64,000 bases of DNA from Sphingomonas sinipercae (GCF_011302055.1 NZ_CP049871.1:1694501-1758500); one strand, 5' to 3'; shown: positions 33,704 through 43,632, counted from the first letter of the stretch. Numbers and translations: made by a program. Notes: generated by a model not told the origin, from the sequence alone.

Positions 33704-34603
33704 TCAACGATCCCGCTCTATCGCGAAGCGCGCGATCGCCCGCAGCAAATCCGCTTCTTGCCCATGACGGTCAAGGCGGCCGATTGCGTGATCTACCAAT
33801 TCGTTCGCTCGTCGCCGCGCCCCGTCGGCGCCGAGCAGCGACACGAATGTCGCCTTGCCCGCCGCCGCGTCCTTGCCGATCCGCTTGCCGGCCGCCGCTT
33901 CGTCGCCGCCATCGTCGATCAGATCGTCGGCAATCTGAAAAGCCAGTCCCACCTCTTCGGCGTAAGCCTGGTACGGCGCGCGGTCGGCGGGGTCCAAGGC
34001 CGCCAGGATGCACGGCGCTTCGATCGCATATTCGATCAGGGCGCCCGTCTTGAGCTGCTGCAGCCGAGTGATCGCTTGCAGGTCCAGGCGTCGGCCTTCG
34101 GCGGCCAGGTCCATCATCTGCCCACCCGCCATCCCGGACGGACCCGCCGCACGAGCGAGCGCAAGCGCGAGTTGCGAGCGGATTGCCGCGTCCGGATGGG
34201 TCGCCTCGTCGGCAAGGATTTCGAACGCAAGCGCGTGGAGGCTGTCTCCGGCGAGCACCGCGGTGGCCTCGTCAAACGCCATGTGGACTGTCGGCTTGCC
34301 GCGGCGCAGGTCGTCGTCGTCCATGCACGGCAAATCGTCGTGGATCAGGGAATAAACGTGAATCGCCTCGACCGCCCCGGCGACGCGCATGGCGCGCGCC
34401 TCATCGACCGCAAACAACCGCGCCGCAGCGATCGTCAGGAGCGGCCGAAGGCGCTTGCCGCCGCCCAGGACGGCGTGGCGCATTGCCTCATAAAGCTGGC
34501 TTCTGCCGTCGCCGGGAGGCGCCAACAGGGCGGAGAAAAAAGCGTCGATCGCGCGGGAAACCCGCTCCGCTTCGGCCGACAGGTCGACCCGAGCGATTTG
34601 CAT
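33704..34603 (-). CDS. ispA: farnesyl diphosphate synthase / polyprenyl synthetase
   Basis: A 299-residue short-chain prenyltransferase that condenses IPP with DMAPP and GPP. The first aspartate-rich motif LIHDDLPCMDDDD and the second QIADDLIDDGGD are complete. The start MQIARVDLSAEAERV at 34603 gives the normal length and lies 4 bp after the xseB stop; an ATG at 34618 overlapping xseB is possible. The xseB-ispA order is common in proteobacteria, usually with dxs after it; dxs is not here. Confidence 0.94.
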   Translation of the reverse strand: MQIARVDLSAEAERVSRAIDAFFSALLAPPGDGRSQLYEAMRHAVLGGGKRLRPLLTIAAARLFAVDEARAMRVAGAVEAIHVYSLIHDDLPCMDDDDLRRGKPTVHMAFDEATAVLAGDSLHALAFEILADEATHPDAAIRSQLALALARAAGPSGMAGGQMMDLAAEGRRLDLQAITRLQQLKTGALIEYAIEAPCILAALDPADRAPYQAYAEEVGLAFQIADDLIDDGGDEAAAGKRIGKDAAAGKATFVSLLGADGARRRANELVDHAIGRLDRHGQEADLLRAIARFAIERDR

Positions 34604-34607
34604 CGTA

Positions 34608-34853
34608 TCAGCCGGCATCGAAGTCCGTGACGCCCGCCGGCTTGCCGTCGGCGTCAAAGGCGATTTGCTCGATCCTTGCCTGCGCTGCCTTCAGCCGCGC
34701 CTCGCAAAGGCGCTTGAGCCGGTCGCCTTCCTGGTAAAGCTCGATCGACTGGTCGAGCGGTGCTTCGCCCTTCTCCAGCGTGCGCACGATCTCCTCGAGC
34801 CGCGCCAAGGCTGCCTCGAAGCTAAGGTCGCTCGTCGGGTCCTGCTGGTCCAT
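34608..34853 (-). CDS. xseB: exodeoxyribonuclease VII small subunit
   Basis: An 81-residue helical protein that binds several-fold to XseA to form the single-strand exonuclease VII. The core LSFEAALARLEEIVRTLEKG and LDQSIELYQEGDRLKRLCEA are typical. It leads into ispA. The large subunit gene is not in this window. Confidence 0.95.
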   Translation of the reverse strand: MDQQDPTSDLSFEAALARLEEIVRTLEKGEAPLDQSIELYQEGDRLKRLCEARLKAAQARIEQIAFDADGKPAGVTDFDAG

Positions 34854-34885
34854 CGGCTGAGGAATGACGCCCTATGGCCGCCAAA

Positions 34886-35584
34886 TCAACGCTTGAACGG
34901 GTCGCGGATGCCCGGAAGGATTTCGTCGGCGCCCAATTCGTCGCCGCGCTCGGCGGCGATCAGTGCGGCATCGGCATCGCGGCTCAGCTGCTCGCGCTGG
35001 GCACGCAATTCCACGATCAGCGCCTCGCGGTCGCTGTCCAGCCGCTCGTCGGTCGGTGCGACGGCGCCAAGCGCCTTTTGCGCCTTCGCCACGGCGGCAT
35101 CGAGCTCGCGCTGGCTGGTGAGGCCGAGCGTCACCGGATCCTTCGGCGTGATATTCGCCATGTTCCAGTGGCTTCGGTCGCGGATCGCGGCGATCGTCGT
35201 GCGGGTCGTGCCGATGAGCTTGCCGATCTGGCCGTCGGTCAGTTCCGGATGGTTCTTGATGATCCAGGCAATGCCGTCGGGCTTGTCCTGGCGCTTCGAC
35301 ACCGGGGTGTAGCGCGGCCCCTTGGTGCGGCGCACCGGGTCCGGCTCCTTTTGCATCTTGAGCCGATACTCGGGGTCGCTCTGGCCCTTTTCGATTTCCT
35401 CATGGGTCAGCTCGCCGGCCCGAACCGGGTCGCGGCCGGTCAGCTTCGTCGCCGCCGTATCGTCGGCGATCGCCTGCACTTCGAGGATGTGGAGCCCGCA
35501 AAACTCCGCAATCTGTTCAAAGCTGAGCGAGCTATTATCGACCAGCCAGGCGGCGGTCGCGTGGGGCATCAGGGGCTGGGCCAC
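34886..35584 (-). CDS. cell-cycle transcriptional regulator TrcR (DUF1013)
   Basis: A 232-residue alphaproteobacterial regulator. It begins MAQPLMPHATAAWLVDN if started at the GTG 35584, which has GGAG 7 nt upstream; the ATG at 35590 touches that site. A helix-turn-helix near the front (SLSFEQIAEFCGLHILEVQAI) and a second one (LTDGQIGKLIGTTRTTIAAI) agree with DUF1013/TrcR. The C-terminal third is a charged coiled-coil-like stretch. In Caulobacter-type bacteria TrcR associates with RNA polymerase at many promoters. It stands 32 bp before xseB on the same strand. Confidence 0.9.
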   Translation of the reverse strand: MAQPLMPHATAAWLVDNSSLSFEQIAEFCGLHILEVQAIADDTAATKLTGRDPVRAGELTHEEIEKGQSDPEYRLKMQKEPDPVRRTKGPRYTPVSKRQDKPDGIAWIIKNHPELTDGQIGKLIGTTRTTIAAIRDRSHWNMANITPKDPVTLGLTSQRELDAAVAKAQKALGAVAPTDERLDSDREALIVELRAQREQLSRDADAALIAAERGDELGADEILPGIRDPFKR

Positions 35585-35676
35585 TGGCATTCTCCGAATT
35601 TGAAAACAAATGAGGCCGCCCCTCCCGGGACGGCCGTGTAGAAATTCATCTACGCGCGCCGGCGTCGCGCGGCAAG

Positions 35677-36675
35677 TCAGGCAAGCGTCAGGACGATCTT
35701 TCCGACATGCTCGCCCGCTTCCATGCGGGCATGGGCTTCGGCCGCGCGATCGAGGGGATAAGTGGCGTCGATCACCGGCCGGAGCTGACCGCTCGCCACG
35801 AACGGCCAAACGGCCCGCTCGATTTCCTCACGCAGAAGCGTTTTGAAATTTACGCCGCGGGGGCGAAGTGTCGAACCGGTCAGCGTCAGCCGCCGGCGCA
35901 TCAGGTCCGGGATCGCGAGCTCGGCCTTGGCCCCGCGCTGGAAGGCGATCGACACGTGCCGGCCGTCGTCCGCCAGGCAAGCGAGATTCCGCGGCAGGTA
36001 ATCGCCGCCGACCATGTCTAGGACGACCTGAACGCCGCGCTCGCCTGTCACCCGCTTCACCTCTTCGACGAAATCCTGCGTGCGATAGTTGATCGCCGCC
36101 GACGCACCGAGGTTGCGGGCGCTGGCGCACTTTTCGTCGCTGCCGCAAGTGACGACGACCTTGATCCCGAACAGGCGGCACAGCGCGATCGCCATCGTGC
36201 CGATGCCGCTGGTGCCGCCATGGACCAGCACGGTATCGCCTTCGCCGGCGAAGCCGCGCTCGAACAGGTTCGTCCAGACGGTGAAAAGCGTCTCCGGAAT
36301 CGCCGCGGCTTCGACCGCCGGCAGCCCCGCCGGCAGCGGCAGGCAGGTGCCCGAAGGAGCAGCGCAATATTCGGCATAACCGCCGCCCGCGACCAGCGCG
36401 CAGACAGTCGTGCCGACCAAGTCTCGCGCCCCCTCACCGGCCTCGACCACTTCGCCGGCGACTTCCAGTCCCAGAATATCGGGAGCGCCCGGCGGCGGCG
36501 GATAAAGGCCGCGGCGCTGAAGCACGTCGGGCCGGTTCACGCCCGCAGCGGCGACCTTGATCAGCACCTCGCCCGGACCCGCCCGCGGCACCGGCCGCTC
36601 GACGATCGCAAGCTCATGCCGTCCGTCCGGCTGCGGCGCCACAATCGCGCGCATCGTTGGGGGAATGACGCTCAT
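35677..36675 (-). CDS. NAD(P)H-quinone oxidoreductase (PIG3/QOR family)
   Basis: A 332-residue zinc-free medium-chain oxidoreductase. The N-terminal domain shows GPGEVLIKVAAAGVNRPDVLQRRG and the nucleotide site VLVHGGTSGIGTMAIAL, followed by VTCGSDEKCASARNLGA. These match the PIG3-like quinone oxidoreductases that reduce quinones or enals with NADPH. The ATG at 36675 is used; an ATG at 36654 is also possible. Its 45-bp divergent gap with the DUF1192 gene must hold both promoters. Confidence 0.92.
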   Translation of the reverse strand: MSVIPPTMRAIVAPQPDGRHELAIVERPVPRAGPGEVLIKVAAAGVNRPDVLQRRGLYPPPPGAPDILGLEVAGEVVEAGEGARDLVGTTVCALVAGGGYAEYCAAPSGTCLPLPAGLPAVEAAAIPETLFTVWTNLFERGFAGEGDTVLVHGGTSGIGTMAIALCRLFGIKVVVTCGSDEKCASARNLGASAAINYRTQDFVEEVKRVTGERGVQVVLDMVGGDYLPRNLACLADDGRHVSIAFQRGAKAELAIPDLMRRRLTLTGSTLRPRGVNFKTLLREEIERAVWPFVASGQLRPVIDATYPLDRAAEAHARMEAGEHVGKIVLTLA

Positions 36676-36720
36676 TCCCGGCTTATTGACTTGGCCCGTG
36701 GAGCGGTCAACGACATCGCC

Positions 36721-36918
36721 ATGGACATCGACGACATGTTCCCGAGCAAGCCCGGCGATCCGTTGACCGAACTCGCCAAGCAGGATCTCGACCCGTTGTC
36801 GGTCGACGAGCTTGAAGCGCGCATCGAAGCTCTGAAGGCGGAGATCGGCCGCGTCGAGGCGCACATGCAGCGCGCGACCGCCCACCGTTCAGCTGCGGAA
36901 CAGCTTTTCAAGCGATAA
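36721..36918 (+). CDS. DUF1192 family protein (65 aa)
   Basis: A small soluble protein: MDIDDMFPSKPGDPLTELAK, then SVDELEARIEALKAEIGRVE, a heptad-like coiled coil ending QLFKR. This is the alphaproteobacterial DUF1192 family, function unknown, often next to quinone oxidoreductase genes as here. The start ATG at 36721 matches the family start. The following 102 bp before clpA contain no obvious gene. Confidence 0.85.
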   Translation: MDIDDMFPSKPGDPLTELAKQDLDPLSVDELEARIEALKAEIGRVEAHMQRATAHRSAAEQLFKR

Positions 36919-37020
36919 GTTGGGGATAAGCGGGCCGGCAGCCCTTGATAGGATCGGACCCGCACATGACATTGTGCTTGAGCCTCGGTGAGCTCCGGGG
37001 CGGGTGGGAGTCCCTCTTAA

Positions 37021-39342
37021 ATGCCTAGTTTTGCTCGCGAACTCGAACAATCCCTGCACAACGCCCTTGGCGAAGCCAGCCGGCGCAGGCACGAGTATGC
37101 GACCCTTGAGCACCTGTTGATCGCACTCGTCGACGACGAGCATGCGTCGAAGGTGATGACCGCCTGCGGCGTCAATCGCGACGAGCTGCGGAGCAACGTC
37201 AAGCACTACCTGGACAACGAGCTCGGCGCGCTGGTTGCCGACAGCAGCACCGACCCGACGCCGACGAGCGGGTTCCAGCGCGTCGTCCAGCGCGCGATCC
37301 TGCACGTCCAGTCGTCCGGCCGCGACGACGTGACCGGCGCCAACGTGCTGGTCGCGCTCTTTTCCGAGCGGGAGAGCTACGCCGTTTATTTCCTGCAGCA
37401 GCAGGACATGAGCCGGCTCGATGCCGTCACCTACATCAGTCACGGCGTCGGCAAGGGCGACACGCCCGCGGAACCCCACGAAATCACTGGTACGGACGAA
37501 AAAGCCGCCGAGAAGGAAGGCAAGAAGGAAAGCGCGCTCAAGCAGTTCACGGTCGACCTCAACGAGAAGGCCCGCACCGGCAAAGTCGATCCGCTGATCG
37601 GCCGGATGCCGGAGGTCGAGCGCACCGTTCAGATCCTGTGCCGCCGATCGAAGAACAACCCGCTGTACGTGGGCGAGCCGGGCGTCGGCAAAACCGCGAT
37701 TGCGGAAGGGCTGGCACGCAAGATTATCGAAGGCGACGTTCCCGACGTGCTCAAGCCGGCGGTGATCTACTCGCTCGACATGGGCGCGCTGCTGGCCGGG
37801 ACCCGGTATCGCGGCGATTTCGAGGAGCGGTTGAAGGCCGTCGTGTCGGAACTCGAAAAGCTGCCCGACGCGATCCTGTTCATCGACGAGATTCACACCG
37901 TAATCGGCGCCGGCGCCACTTCGGGCGGCGCGATGGACGCGTCCAACCTGCTGAAACCGGCCCTGTCGTCGGGCACGATCCGCTGCATCGGTTCGACCAC
38001 CTACAAGGAATTCCGCAACCACTTCGAAAAGGACCGGGCGTTGCTTCGCCGGTTCCAGAAGATCGACGTCAACGAGCCGACGATTGACGACACGATCAAG
38101 ATCATCGCCGGCTTGCGCAGCTCGTTCGAAGGACACCACAACGTCCGCTACACGCCCGACGCGATCAAATCGGCGGTCGAGCTGTCGGCGCGCTACATCC
38201 ACGACCGCAAGCTGCCGGACAAGGCGATCGACGTGATCGACGAAGTCGGCGCGATGCAGATGCTGGTGCCGCCGAGCCGCCGCAAGAAAGTGATCACGCC
38301 CAAGGAAATCGAGGCAGTGGTGGCGACCATGGCGCGGATCCCGCCAAAGTCGGTGTCCACCGACGACAAGCGCGTGCTCGAACATCTCGAGGCTGACCTC
38401 AAGCGCGTGGTGTTCGGCCAGGACATGGCGATCGAAAAGCTCGCGTCGGCGATCAAGCTGTCGCGCGCGGGCCTGCGCGATCCCGACAAGCCGATCGGCA
38501 ACTATCTGTTCTCTGGCCCGACCGGCGTCGGCAAGACCGAGGTCGCGCGCCAGCTCGCGTCGATCATGGGCATTCCGCTGCAGCGCTTCGACATGTCCGA
38601 ATATATGGAACGTCACTCGATCAGCCGCCTGATCGGTGCGCCCCCGGGCTATGTCGGTTACGACCAGGGCGGCCTTCTGACCGACGCGGTCGACCAGCAT
38701 CCGCACAGCGTGCTGTTACTCGACGAGATCGAAAAGGCGCACCCGGACCTGTTCAACATCCTGTTGCAGGTCATGGATAACGGCAAGCTGACCGACCATC
38801 ATGGCAAGACGGTCGATTTCAGGAACACCATCCTGATCATGACCACCAATGCCGGCGCTTCCGACATGGCGCGCGAAAGCATCGGCTTCGGCAATGCTAC
38901 CCGCGAAGATGCGCAGGAAGATGCGGTGCGCAAGATGTTCACGCCGGAATTCCGCAACCGGCTGGATGCGATCGTGCCATTCGCTTACCTGCCGCCGGCC
39001 GTGGTCGCGCGCGTTGTCGACAAGTTCATCCTCCAGCTGGAGCTGCAGCTTGCCGACCGCGGGGTCCACATCGACCTCGACGACGAGGCGCGGCAATGGC
39101 TGACCGACCGCGGCTACGACAAACTCTATGGCGCGCGCCCGATGGGCCGGTTGGTGCAGGAGAAGATCAAGCAGCCGCTGGCCGAGGAACTGTTGTTCGG
39201 CAAGTTGGTCAACGGCGGCGAGGTCAAGGTCCGGATCAAGGACAATGCGCTTGCCTTCGAAATGACCCCGGCTGCGCCCAAGCCGAGCAAGAAAGCGGCG
39301 GCCGCCAAGCGGAAGACCGCAAAGGCCGACGGCGAAGGGTAA
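37021..39342 (+). CDS. clpA: ATP-dependent Clp protease ATP-binding subunit ClpA
   Basis: A 773-residue AAA+ unfoldase that feeds proteins to ClpP. The double-Clp N-domain ([19 protein letters not shown]) is followed by D1 with [13 protein letters not shown] at about 219-231 and D2 with [15 protein letters not shown] at about 496-510. A C-terminal Lys/Ala-rich tail follows residue 750. The adaptor gene clpS, which often precedes clpA, is not adjacent here. ClpAP works beside the ClpXP pathway that CpdR controls. Confidence 0.96.
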   Translation: MPSFARELEQSLHNALGEASRRRHEYATLEHLLIALVDDEHASKVMTACGVNRDELRSNVKHYLDNELGALVADSSTDPTPTSGFQRVVQRAILHVQSSGRDDVTGANVLVALFSERESYAVYFLQQQDMSRLDAVTYISHGVGKGDTPAEPHEITGTDEKAAEKEGKKESALKQFTVDLNEKARTGKVDPLIGRMPEVERTVQILCRRSKNNPLYVGEPGVGKTAIAEGLARKIIEGDVPDVLKPAVIYSLDMGALLAGTRYRGDFEERLKAVVSELEKLPDAILFIDEIHTVIGAGATSGGAMDASNLLKPALSSGTIRCIGSTTYKEFRNHFEKDRALLRRFQKIDVNEPTIDDTIKIIAGLRSSFEGHHNVRYTPDAIKSAVELSARYIHDRKLPDKAIDVIDEVGAMQMLVPPSRRKKVITPKEIEAVVATMARIPPKSVSTDDKRVLEHLEADLKRVVFGQDMAIEKLASAIKLSRAGLRDPDKPIGNYLFSGPTGVGKTEVARQLASIMGIPLQRFDMSEYMERHSISRLIGAPPGYVGYDQGGLLTDAVDQHPHSVLLLDEIEKAHPDLFNILLQVMDNGKLTDHHGKTVDFRNTILIMTTNAGASDMARESIGFGNATREDAQEDAVRKMFTPEFRNRLDAIVPFAYLPPAVVARVVDKFILQLELQLADRGVHIDLDDEARQWLTDRGYDKLYGARPMGRLVQEKIKQPLAEELLFGKLVNGGEVKVRIKDNALAFEMTPAAPKPSKKAAAAKRKTAKADGEG

Positions 39343-39412
39343 TCGCGGAATCCTCTTGAGGTGCGCGGGGCGGTGCGGCAGTGCCGCTTTCGTGCCTTCA
39401 GGAGAAACCGCT

Positions 39413-41131
39413 GTGAAGACGTTCCTCAAGCTGGGCGTCAGCGCGCTCGCGCTCGCCTCCGTTTCCGCCCTCGCCGCCACGCCGAAAGTCACGATCGAGC
39501 CGGCCCGCCTCTCGAAACATGTGCAGGTGCTGGGCGCCGACGATTACGAGGGCCGGGCGCCTGCCAGCCGGGCTGAGGCCAAAACCGTCGCCTACATCGC
39601 CAACCAGCTCGAGCTTGCCGGGCTGCAGCCGGCCGGCGATGTCGTCGGCGGCAAGCGTCAATGGACACAAGCGGTGCCGCTGCTCCGCGCCGAAATCGTC
39701 GGCACGCCCCAATTCACGCTCGATCTGGGCGGCGCTTCGGTCCCGCTGACCCAGGGCAACGAGATCGCAGTGAAAGCGCCGCTCAACGGCGCCAAGGGCG
39801 TCGACCTCAGGAGCGCCCCGCTGCTGTTCGTCGGCTACGGAACGTCGGCGCCGGAGCGGAAATGGAACGACTTCAAGGACGTCGACGTCCGCGGCAAGCT
39901 GCTGGTCGAATTCATCAACGATCCCGACTTCGACGGCGCTGAAGGTGATTTCGGCGGCAAGGCGATGACCTATTACGGTCGCTGGACTTACAAATATGAG
40001 GAAGCGGCGCGGCGGGGCGCCGCCGGCGTTCTCATCATCCACGAAACCGAACCGGCGTCCTACGGCTGGAACACGGTCAAGAATTCCAACACCAACGAGC
40101 AGTTCGACATCGTCCGGGACAATTCCTCGGCGGCGCATACCGGCTTCGAAAGCTGGATTCAGCGCGACCTTGCCGATCGCATCTTCCAGGCGTCGGGCAT
40201 GACCTTCGCGCAGGCCAAGGCGATGGCGAAGCGCAAGGACTTCCGGCCCGTCCCGCTCAAGGCCAGCCTGTCGTCGCGCTTCGATGCGTCCAGTGAGGTG
40301 ATCACCTCGCACAACGTCGTCGGCTACCTGCCCGGCAAACGCTATCCCGACGAGACCGTGATCTACACCGGCCACTGGGACCACCTCGGCGTCGGCAAGC
40401 CCGACGAGAATGGCGACAACATCTATAATGGAGCGCTCGACAATGCGACCGGCATTGCCCAGATCATCGAGCAGGCGCGCGCCTTCGCCCGCGAACCGCG
40501 GACCGACCGCTCGGTCGTATTCCTGGCCGTAACCGCGGAGGAAAAGGGGCTGCTCGGCTCCGAATATTACGCGCAGAACCCGCTGTTTCCGCTGGGCAAA
40601 ACCGTCGGCATCCTCAACACCGATGGGGGCAGCATCAACGGGCCGGCGAAGAACTTCACCATCTCCGGCAATGCCAAGCTCGGCCTGCTCGACATGCTGG
40701 TCGAGGAAGGAAAGAAGCAGGGCCGCTACTACAGCCCCGACCCGCACCCGGAGGCGGGCTATTTCTTCCGTTCCGACCACTTTTCGATGGCCAAGGTCGG
40801 CGTCCCGGCAATCAGCTTCGGGGGCGGCAACGACCTGGTCAGCGGCGGGACGGCGCGTGGGGAAGCCTTGGCCGCGGCTTATCGCGACAAGCGCTACCAC
40901 CAGCCGGATGACGAATGGTCGCCGAGCTGGGACTTCCGCGGCATGGCGCAGGACACTCAGCTGCTCCACAACCTGGGCATGCGGCTTGCCAACAGCCGCG
41001 ACTGGCCGGGCTGGAGTGCGGACAGCGAATTTCGCGCCAGGCGCGACCGCACCGCCGGGGAACGCGGCGGCAGCCCTGCCCCGGCACCGCAGCCGGTGGT
41101 GAAGGCGCCGGCAAAGGGTGAGCGCGGCTAA
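39413..41131 (+). CDS. M28-family peptidase (PA-domain aminopeptidase), exported
   Basis: A 572-residue zinc exopeptidase. The GTG at 39413 has GGAGA 7 nt upstream and gives the signal peptide MKTFLKLGVSALALASVSALAA; the upstream part of the frame is not needed. A protease-associated domain lies about 130-280. The M28 metal ligands are visible: GHWDHLG (His, Asp region), GALDNATG, TAEEKGLLGSEYYAQ with the catalytic glutamate pair, ILNTDGGSI and RSDHFSMAKVGVPAIS. It should trim peptides in the periplasm. A GST gene follows 27 bp later. Confidence 0.93.
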   Translation: MKTFLKLGVSALALASVSALAATPKVTIEPARLSKHVQVLGADDYEGRAPASRAEAKTVAYIANQLELAGLQPAGDVVGGKRQWTQAVPLLRAEIVGTPQFTLDLGGASVPLTQGNEIAVKAPLNGAKGVDLRSAPLLFVGYGTSAPERKWNDFKDVDVRGKLLVEFINDPDFDGAEGDFGGKAMTYYGRWTYKYEEAARRGAAGVLIIHETEPASYGWNTVKNSNTNEQFDIVRDNSSAAHTGFESWIQRDLADRIFQASGMTFAQAKAMAKRKDFRPVPLKASLSSRFDASSEVITSHNVVGYLPGKRYPDETVIYTGHWDHLGVGKPDENGDNIYNGALDNATGIAQIIEQARAFAREPRTDRSVVFLAVTAEEKGLLGSEYYAQNPLFPLGKTVGILNTDGGSINGPAKNFTISGNAKLGLLDMLVEEGKKQGRYYSPDPHPEAGYFFRSDHFSMAKVGVPAISFGGGNDLVSGGTARGEALAAAYRDKRYHQPDDEWSPSWDFRGMAQDTQLLHNLGMRLANSRDWPGWSADSEFRARRDRTAGERGGSPAPAPQPVVKAPAKGERG

Positions 41132-41158
41132 GCCGGCCGGTTCAAGAGGAGAGAAAAG

Positions 41159-41806
41159 ATGGCCAACCTCACCTTCTATACCAACCCGATGTCGCGCGGG
41201 CAGACGATCCGCTGGATGCTGGAGGAGGTCGGCGAGCCGTACGAGACGAAGCTGCTCGATTACGGGACGACGATGAAGGGTGAGGACTATCTCGCCATCA
41301 ATCCGATGGGGAAGGTTCCGGCCATCGTCCACAACGGCAAGGCGGTGACCGAAGTGGCTGCCATCTGCTGCTATCTCGCCGACGCCTTCCCCAAGGCCGG
41401 GCTGGCGCCGGATCCGAAGGACCGGGCGGACTATTACCGTTGGATTTTCTTCACTTCTGGGCCGGTGGAGGCCGCATTCACCGCCAGGGCCATGAATTGG
41501 GAGGTGCCGGCGGATCGCCAGGCAATGGCCGGCTTCGGCAATTACGACCTGGCCATGGACACGCTTGAGCAAGCGGTCAGCGGCAAGCAATTCATCGCCG
41601 GCGACCGCTTCACCGCCGCCGACCTGTTCGTCGGGGCGATGATCAACTTCATGCTGACCTTCAAGCTACTCGACCCCCGGCCCGCGTTCACCGACTACGC
41701 CAGGCGGATGACCGACCGCGACGCCTACCGTCGCGCCAGTGAGATCGACGGCAAGCTGATTGCCGAAGCGCAAGCCAGGCAGCAGGCCGAGCAACCGGCG
41801 CAATGA
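41159..41806 (+). CDS. glutathione S-transferase family protein
   Basis: A 215-residue GST. The thioredoxin-like domain reads LTFYTNPMSRGQTIRWMLEE and NPMGKVPAIVHNGKAVTEVAAI, with the glutathione-binding VPAIV cis-proline. The helical C-domain follows from about 90, including QFIAGDRFTAADLFVGAM. AGAGGAGAGAAAAG precedes the ATG. It overlaps the next gene by 4 bp (ATGA), so both are translated together. Substrate unknown. Confidence 0.93.
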   Translation: MANLTFYTNPMSRGQTIRWMLEEVGEPYETKLLDYGTTMKGEDYLAINPMGKVPAIVHNGKAVTEVAAICCYLADAFPKAGLAPDPKDRADYYRWIFFTSGPVEAAFTARAMNWEVPADRQAMAGFGNYDLAMDTLEQAVSGKQFIAGDRFTAADLFVGAMINFMLTFKLLDPRPAFTDYARRMTDRDAYRRASEIDGKLIAEAQARQQAEQPAQ

Positions 41807-42663
41807 GCCGGGACCTGCGCCAGCGCGCCATCGCGCTCTACGATCGCTTCACGCACGAAGGCATGGAGCGCCGCGAATTCATGGCGCGGATGATCGCGCT
41901 TGCCGGCAGCGCGGCCGCTGCGGAAGCGATGATCGGCGCCATCGCCGCTTCGCCGGCCGCAGCCGCCGTGGTCCCCGCCGACGACCGCCGATTGACCACC
42001 CGCACTATGGTGCTGGGCGGCGGGTACAGCGCCTACCTCGCCGAGCCGCGAACGCGCTCGCTGAAGCCGACAGTCATGTTGATCCACGAGAACCGCGGGC
42101 TGAACGACCACATCCGCGACGTCGCGCGGCGACTGGCGCTTGCCGGCTACCGCGCGGTCGCGCCCGATTTCCTGTCGCCGGTCGGCGGCACGCCCAGGGA
42201 CGAGGACGCGGCACGCGATGCGATTGGCAGGCTCGATCTCGGCGCCGCCGTTGCTGCTGCGGTCAAGATGCTGGACGAACTGGCCGCGGGAAGTCGCGGC
42301 GGCAAGCTTGGCGCGGTCGGCTTTTGCTGGGGCGGCGCGTTCGTGAACCGCCTCGCGGTCGCTGCCGGCGACAAGCTCGATGCCGCGGTCGTCTATTACG
42401 GACCGGCGCCCGACCCGGCCGAGGCCGCCAGGGTGTCCGCCCCGCTGATGATCCACGTCCCCGCGCTTGACGACCGCGTCAGCGCCACCGCCTGGCCCTG
42501 GGTGGAGGCGCTGCGCAAGGCCGGCAAGACGGTCACCGCCTACAACTATCCCGGCGCGAACCACGCCTTTAACAACGACACTTCGGCCGAGCGTTACGAT
42601 GCGAAAGCGGCCGAACTGGCGTGGAAACGCAGCTTGCGCTTCTTCGCCCGCTACCTCGGTTAG
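41803..42663 (+). CDS. dienelactone hydrolase family protein with Tat-type signal
   Basis: A 286-residue alpha/beta hydrolase. A twin-arginine motif ERREFMARMIALAGSAAA starts at residue 22, after an unusually long n-region, so export by the Tat system is likely. The fold shows MLIHENRGLNDHI, the nucleophile Cys in GFCWGG, the acid in ALDDRVSA and the His in GANHAFNND, the Cys-Asp-His triad of dienelactone hydrolases. Coupled to the GST by a 4-bp overlap, which suggests joint action on a xenobiotic or lipid product. Confidence 0.9.
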   Translation: MSRDLRQRAIALYDRFTHEGMERREFMARMIALAGSAAAAEAMIGAIAASPAAAAVVPADDRRLTTRTMVLGGGYSAYLAEPRTRSLKPTVMLIHENRGLNDHIRDVARRLALAGYRAVAPDFLSPVGGTPRDEDAARDAIGRLDLGAAVAAAVKMLDELAAGSRGGKLGAVGFCWGGAFVNRLAVAAGDKLDAAVVYYGPAPDPAEAARVSAPLMIHVPALDDRVSATAWPWVEALRKAGKTVTAYNYPGANHAFNNDTSAERYDAKAAELAWKRSLRFFARYLG

Positions 42664-43466
42664 GCCGCCACCACGCCCGGCGGCAGCGCTCGGCGTCCAG
42701 CGTTCCAACCCGCATAGGCCACGCCGACGCCGGCGACCCCGGCGGCGAGCGCGAACGGCAGGGTCGGCAGCGCAGCAGCCTTGGCAAAGAGGTTCTGCCA
42801 CGCCGCCATTCCGCCGATCACCTGGTACAGGATCGCGGCCAGCAAGGTCAGCACGCCTGCAAGCACGAACGGGCGGCCGTGCTGCCCACGCCGATAGGCG
42901 ATGAAGAAGGCGAGCCCCGCGACCAGGAAATTGGCGAGCTGGAACCCGGTCCCGAGCTTGCCGAAGTCTTCCGGTCCGCGCACGCCCAGCGGGATCGCCA
43001 TCAGCCGCCCGAAGATCGGCGGCAGCAGGAAGATGACCGTCGCCAGCATATAACCGGAATGCGGGTGCACCTTGCGCCGCTGGCGAAGCGCTTCGTAGTA
43101 GAAATAGGCAAAGCCGGCGACGCCGACGAAATCGAGCCAGGCGAGCCGTGGCGCGTACATCACGTGGAACGGCGACCCGGCGGCATAGCGGTCGGCCATG
43201 CCGAAGAAGATGCTTGCCCCGCCCGCCAGGAACAACGGGAACAGCACCAGGCTCGCGGTGCCCACGGTGCGATGAAGCTGGCGGGTGCCCTTCTGGATCG
43301 ACCAGCTCTGGAACAGCAACAGGATGAGCCACGAACTGGCGGTCAGGCCGTGGGCGTGGAACTCTCCGGACGCCGTCGTGAATTGCGAAATGTAACTCTG
43401 CCAGAACGCCAGTCCGGCGAGCGGAAACAAAGCGAGCAGATACCAATGTGCATGACGGTAAGGCAT
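42660..43466 (-). CDS. polytopic membrane protein of unknown function (268 aa)
   Basis: A membrane protein with about seven hydrophobic helices. It begins MPYRHAHWYLLALFPLAGLA with GAGGGGG 7 nt before the ATG. Conserved-looking histidines (HAHGLTASSW, QLHRTVGTAS, KVHPHSGYM) in or near the helices suggest heme or metal binding, as in DUF2306/cytochrome-b561-like proteins, but I cannot assign it. It shares 4 bp of its 3' end with the convergent hydrolase gene. Confidence 0.72.
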   Translation of the reverse strand: MPYRHAHWYLLALFPLAGLAFWQSYISQFTTASGEFHAHGLTASSWLILLLFQSWSIQKGTRQLHRTVGTASLVLFPLFLAGGASIFFGMADRYAAGSPFHVMYAPRLAWLDFVGVAGFAYFYYEALRQRRKVHPHSGYMLATVIFLLPPIFGRLMAIPLGVRGPEDFGKLGTGFQLANFLVAGLAFFIAYRRGQHGRPFVLAGVLTLLAAILYQVIGGMAAWQNLFAKAAALPTLPFALAAGVAGVGVAYAGWNAGRRALPPGVVAA

Positions 43467-43521
43467 CGCAGACCCCCTCTTTCGGCGACTCCAGTCACGA
43501 AGATTACGCAGATCGGGGCAT

Positions 43522-43550
43522 AAAAAAAGGGCCGGCGTTGCCACCGGCCC
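43522..43550 (-). terminator. rho-independent terminator after the Bax-inhibitor gene
   Basis: GGGCCGG and CCGGCCC form a perfect 7-bp stem around 8 nt, followed on the minus strand by seven T residues. It separates the Bax-inhibitor gene from the next minus-strand gene. Confidence 0.85.
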
Positions 43551-43574
43551 TTCCAACCTGTTTGCGCGCCGCGA

Positions 43575-43632
43575 CTAACGGCGGTCGCCCATGAGCTTCA
43601 TGGGGAGCCGGATGCTACCGGCGGTCGCCCAT
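43575..43632 (-). repeat. short 40-bp-offset duplication at the 3' end of the Bax-inhibitor gene
   Basis: The last codons (MGDRR stop) recur 40 bp downstream of the real stop. The matched block (43575-43592 and 43615-43632) is 17 of 18 identical and both copies read MGDRR then TAG. The shift is not a multiple of three. It looks like a remnant of a small tandem duplication. Confidence 0.6.

Noticed and set aside
36919..37020. A clpS gene before clpA
   Set aside because: The 102-bp gap is too short for clpS (about 300 bp) and has no matching frame.
39398..41590. Very long minus-strand open frame (730 codons) opposite the M28 peptidase and GST genes
   Set aside because: It is a GC-driven shadow of two well-supported plus-strand genes; it has no domain, no ribosome site and is very rich in Arg, Val and Gly as shadows are. 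Similar long antisense frames over cpaF, atpA and priA were dropped for the same reason.
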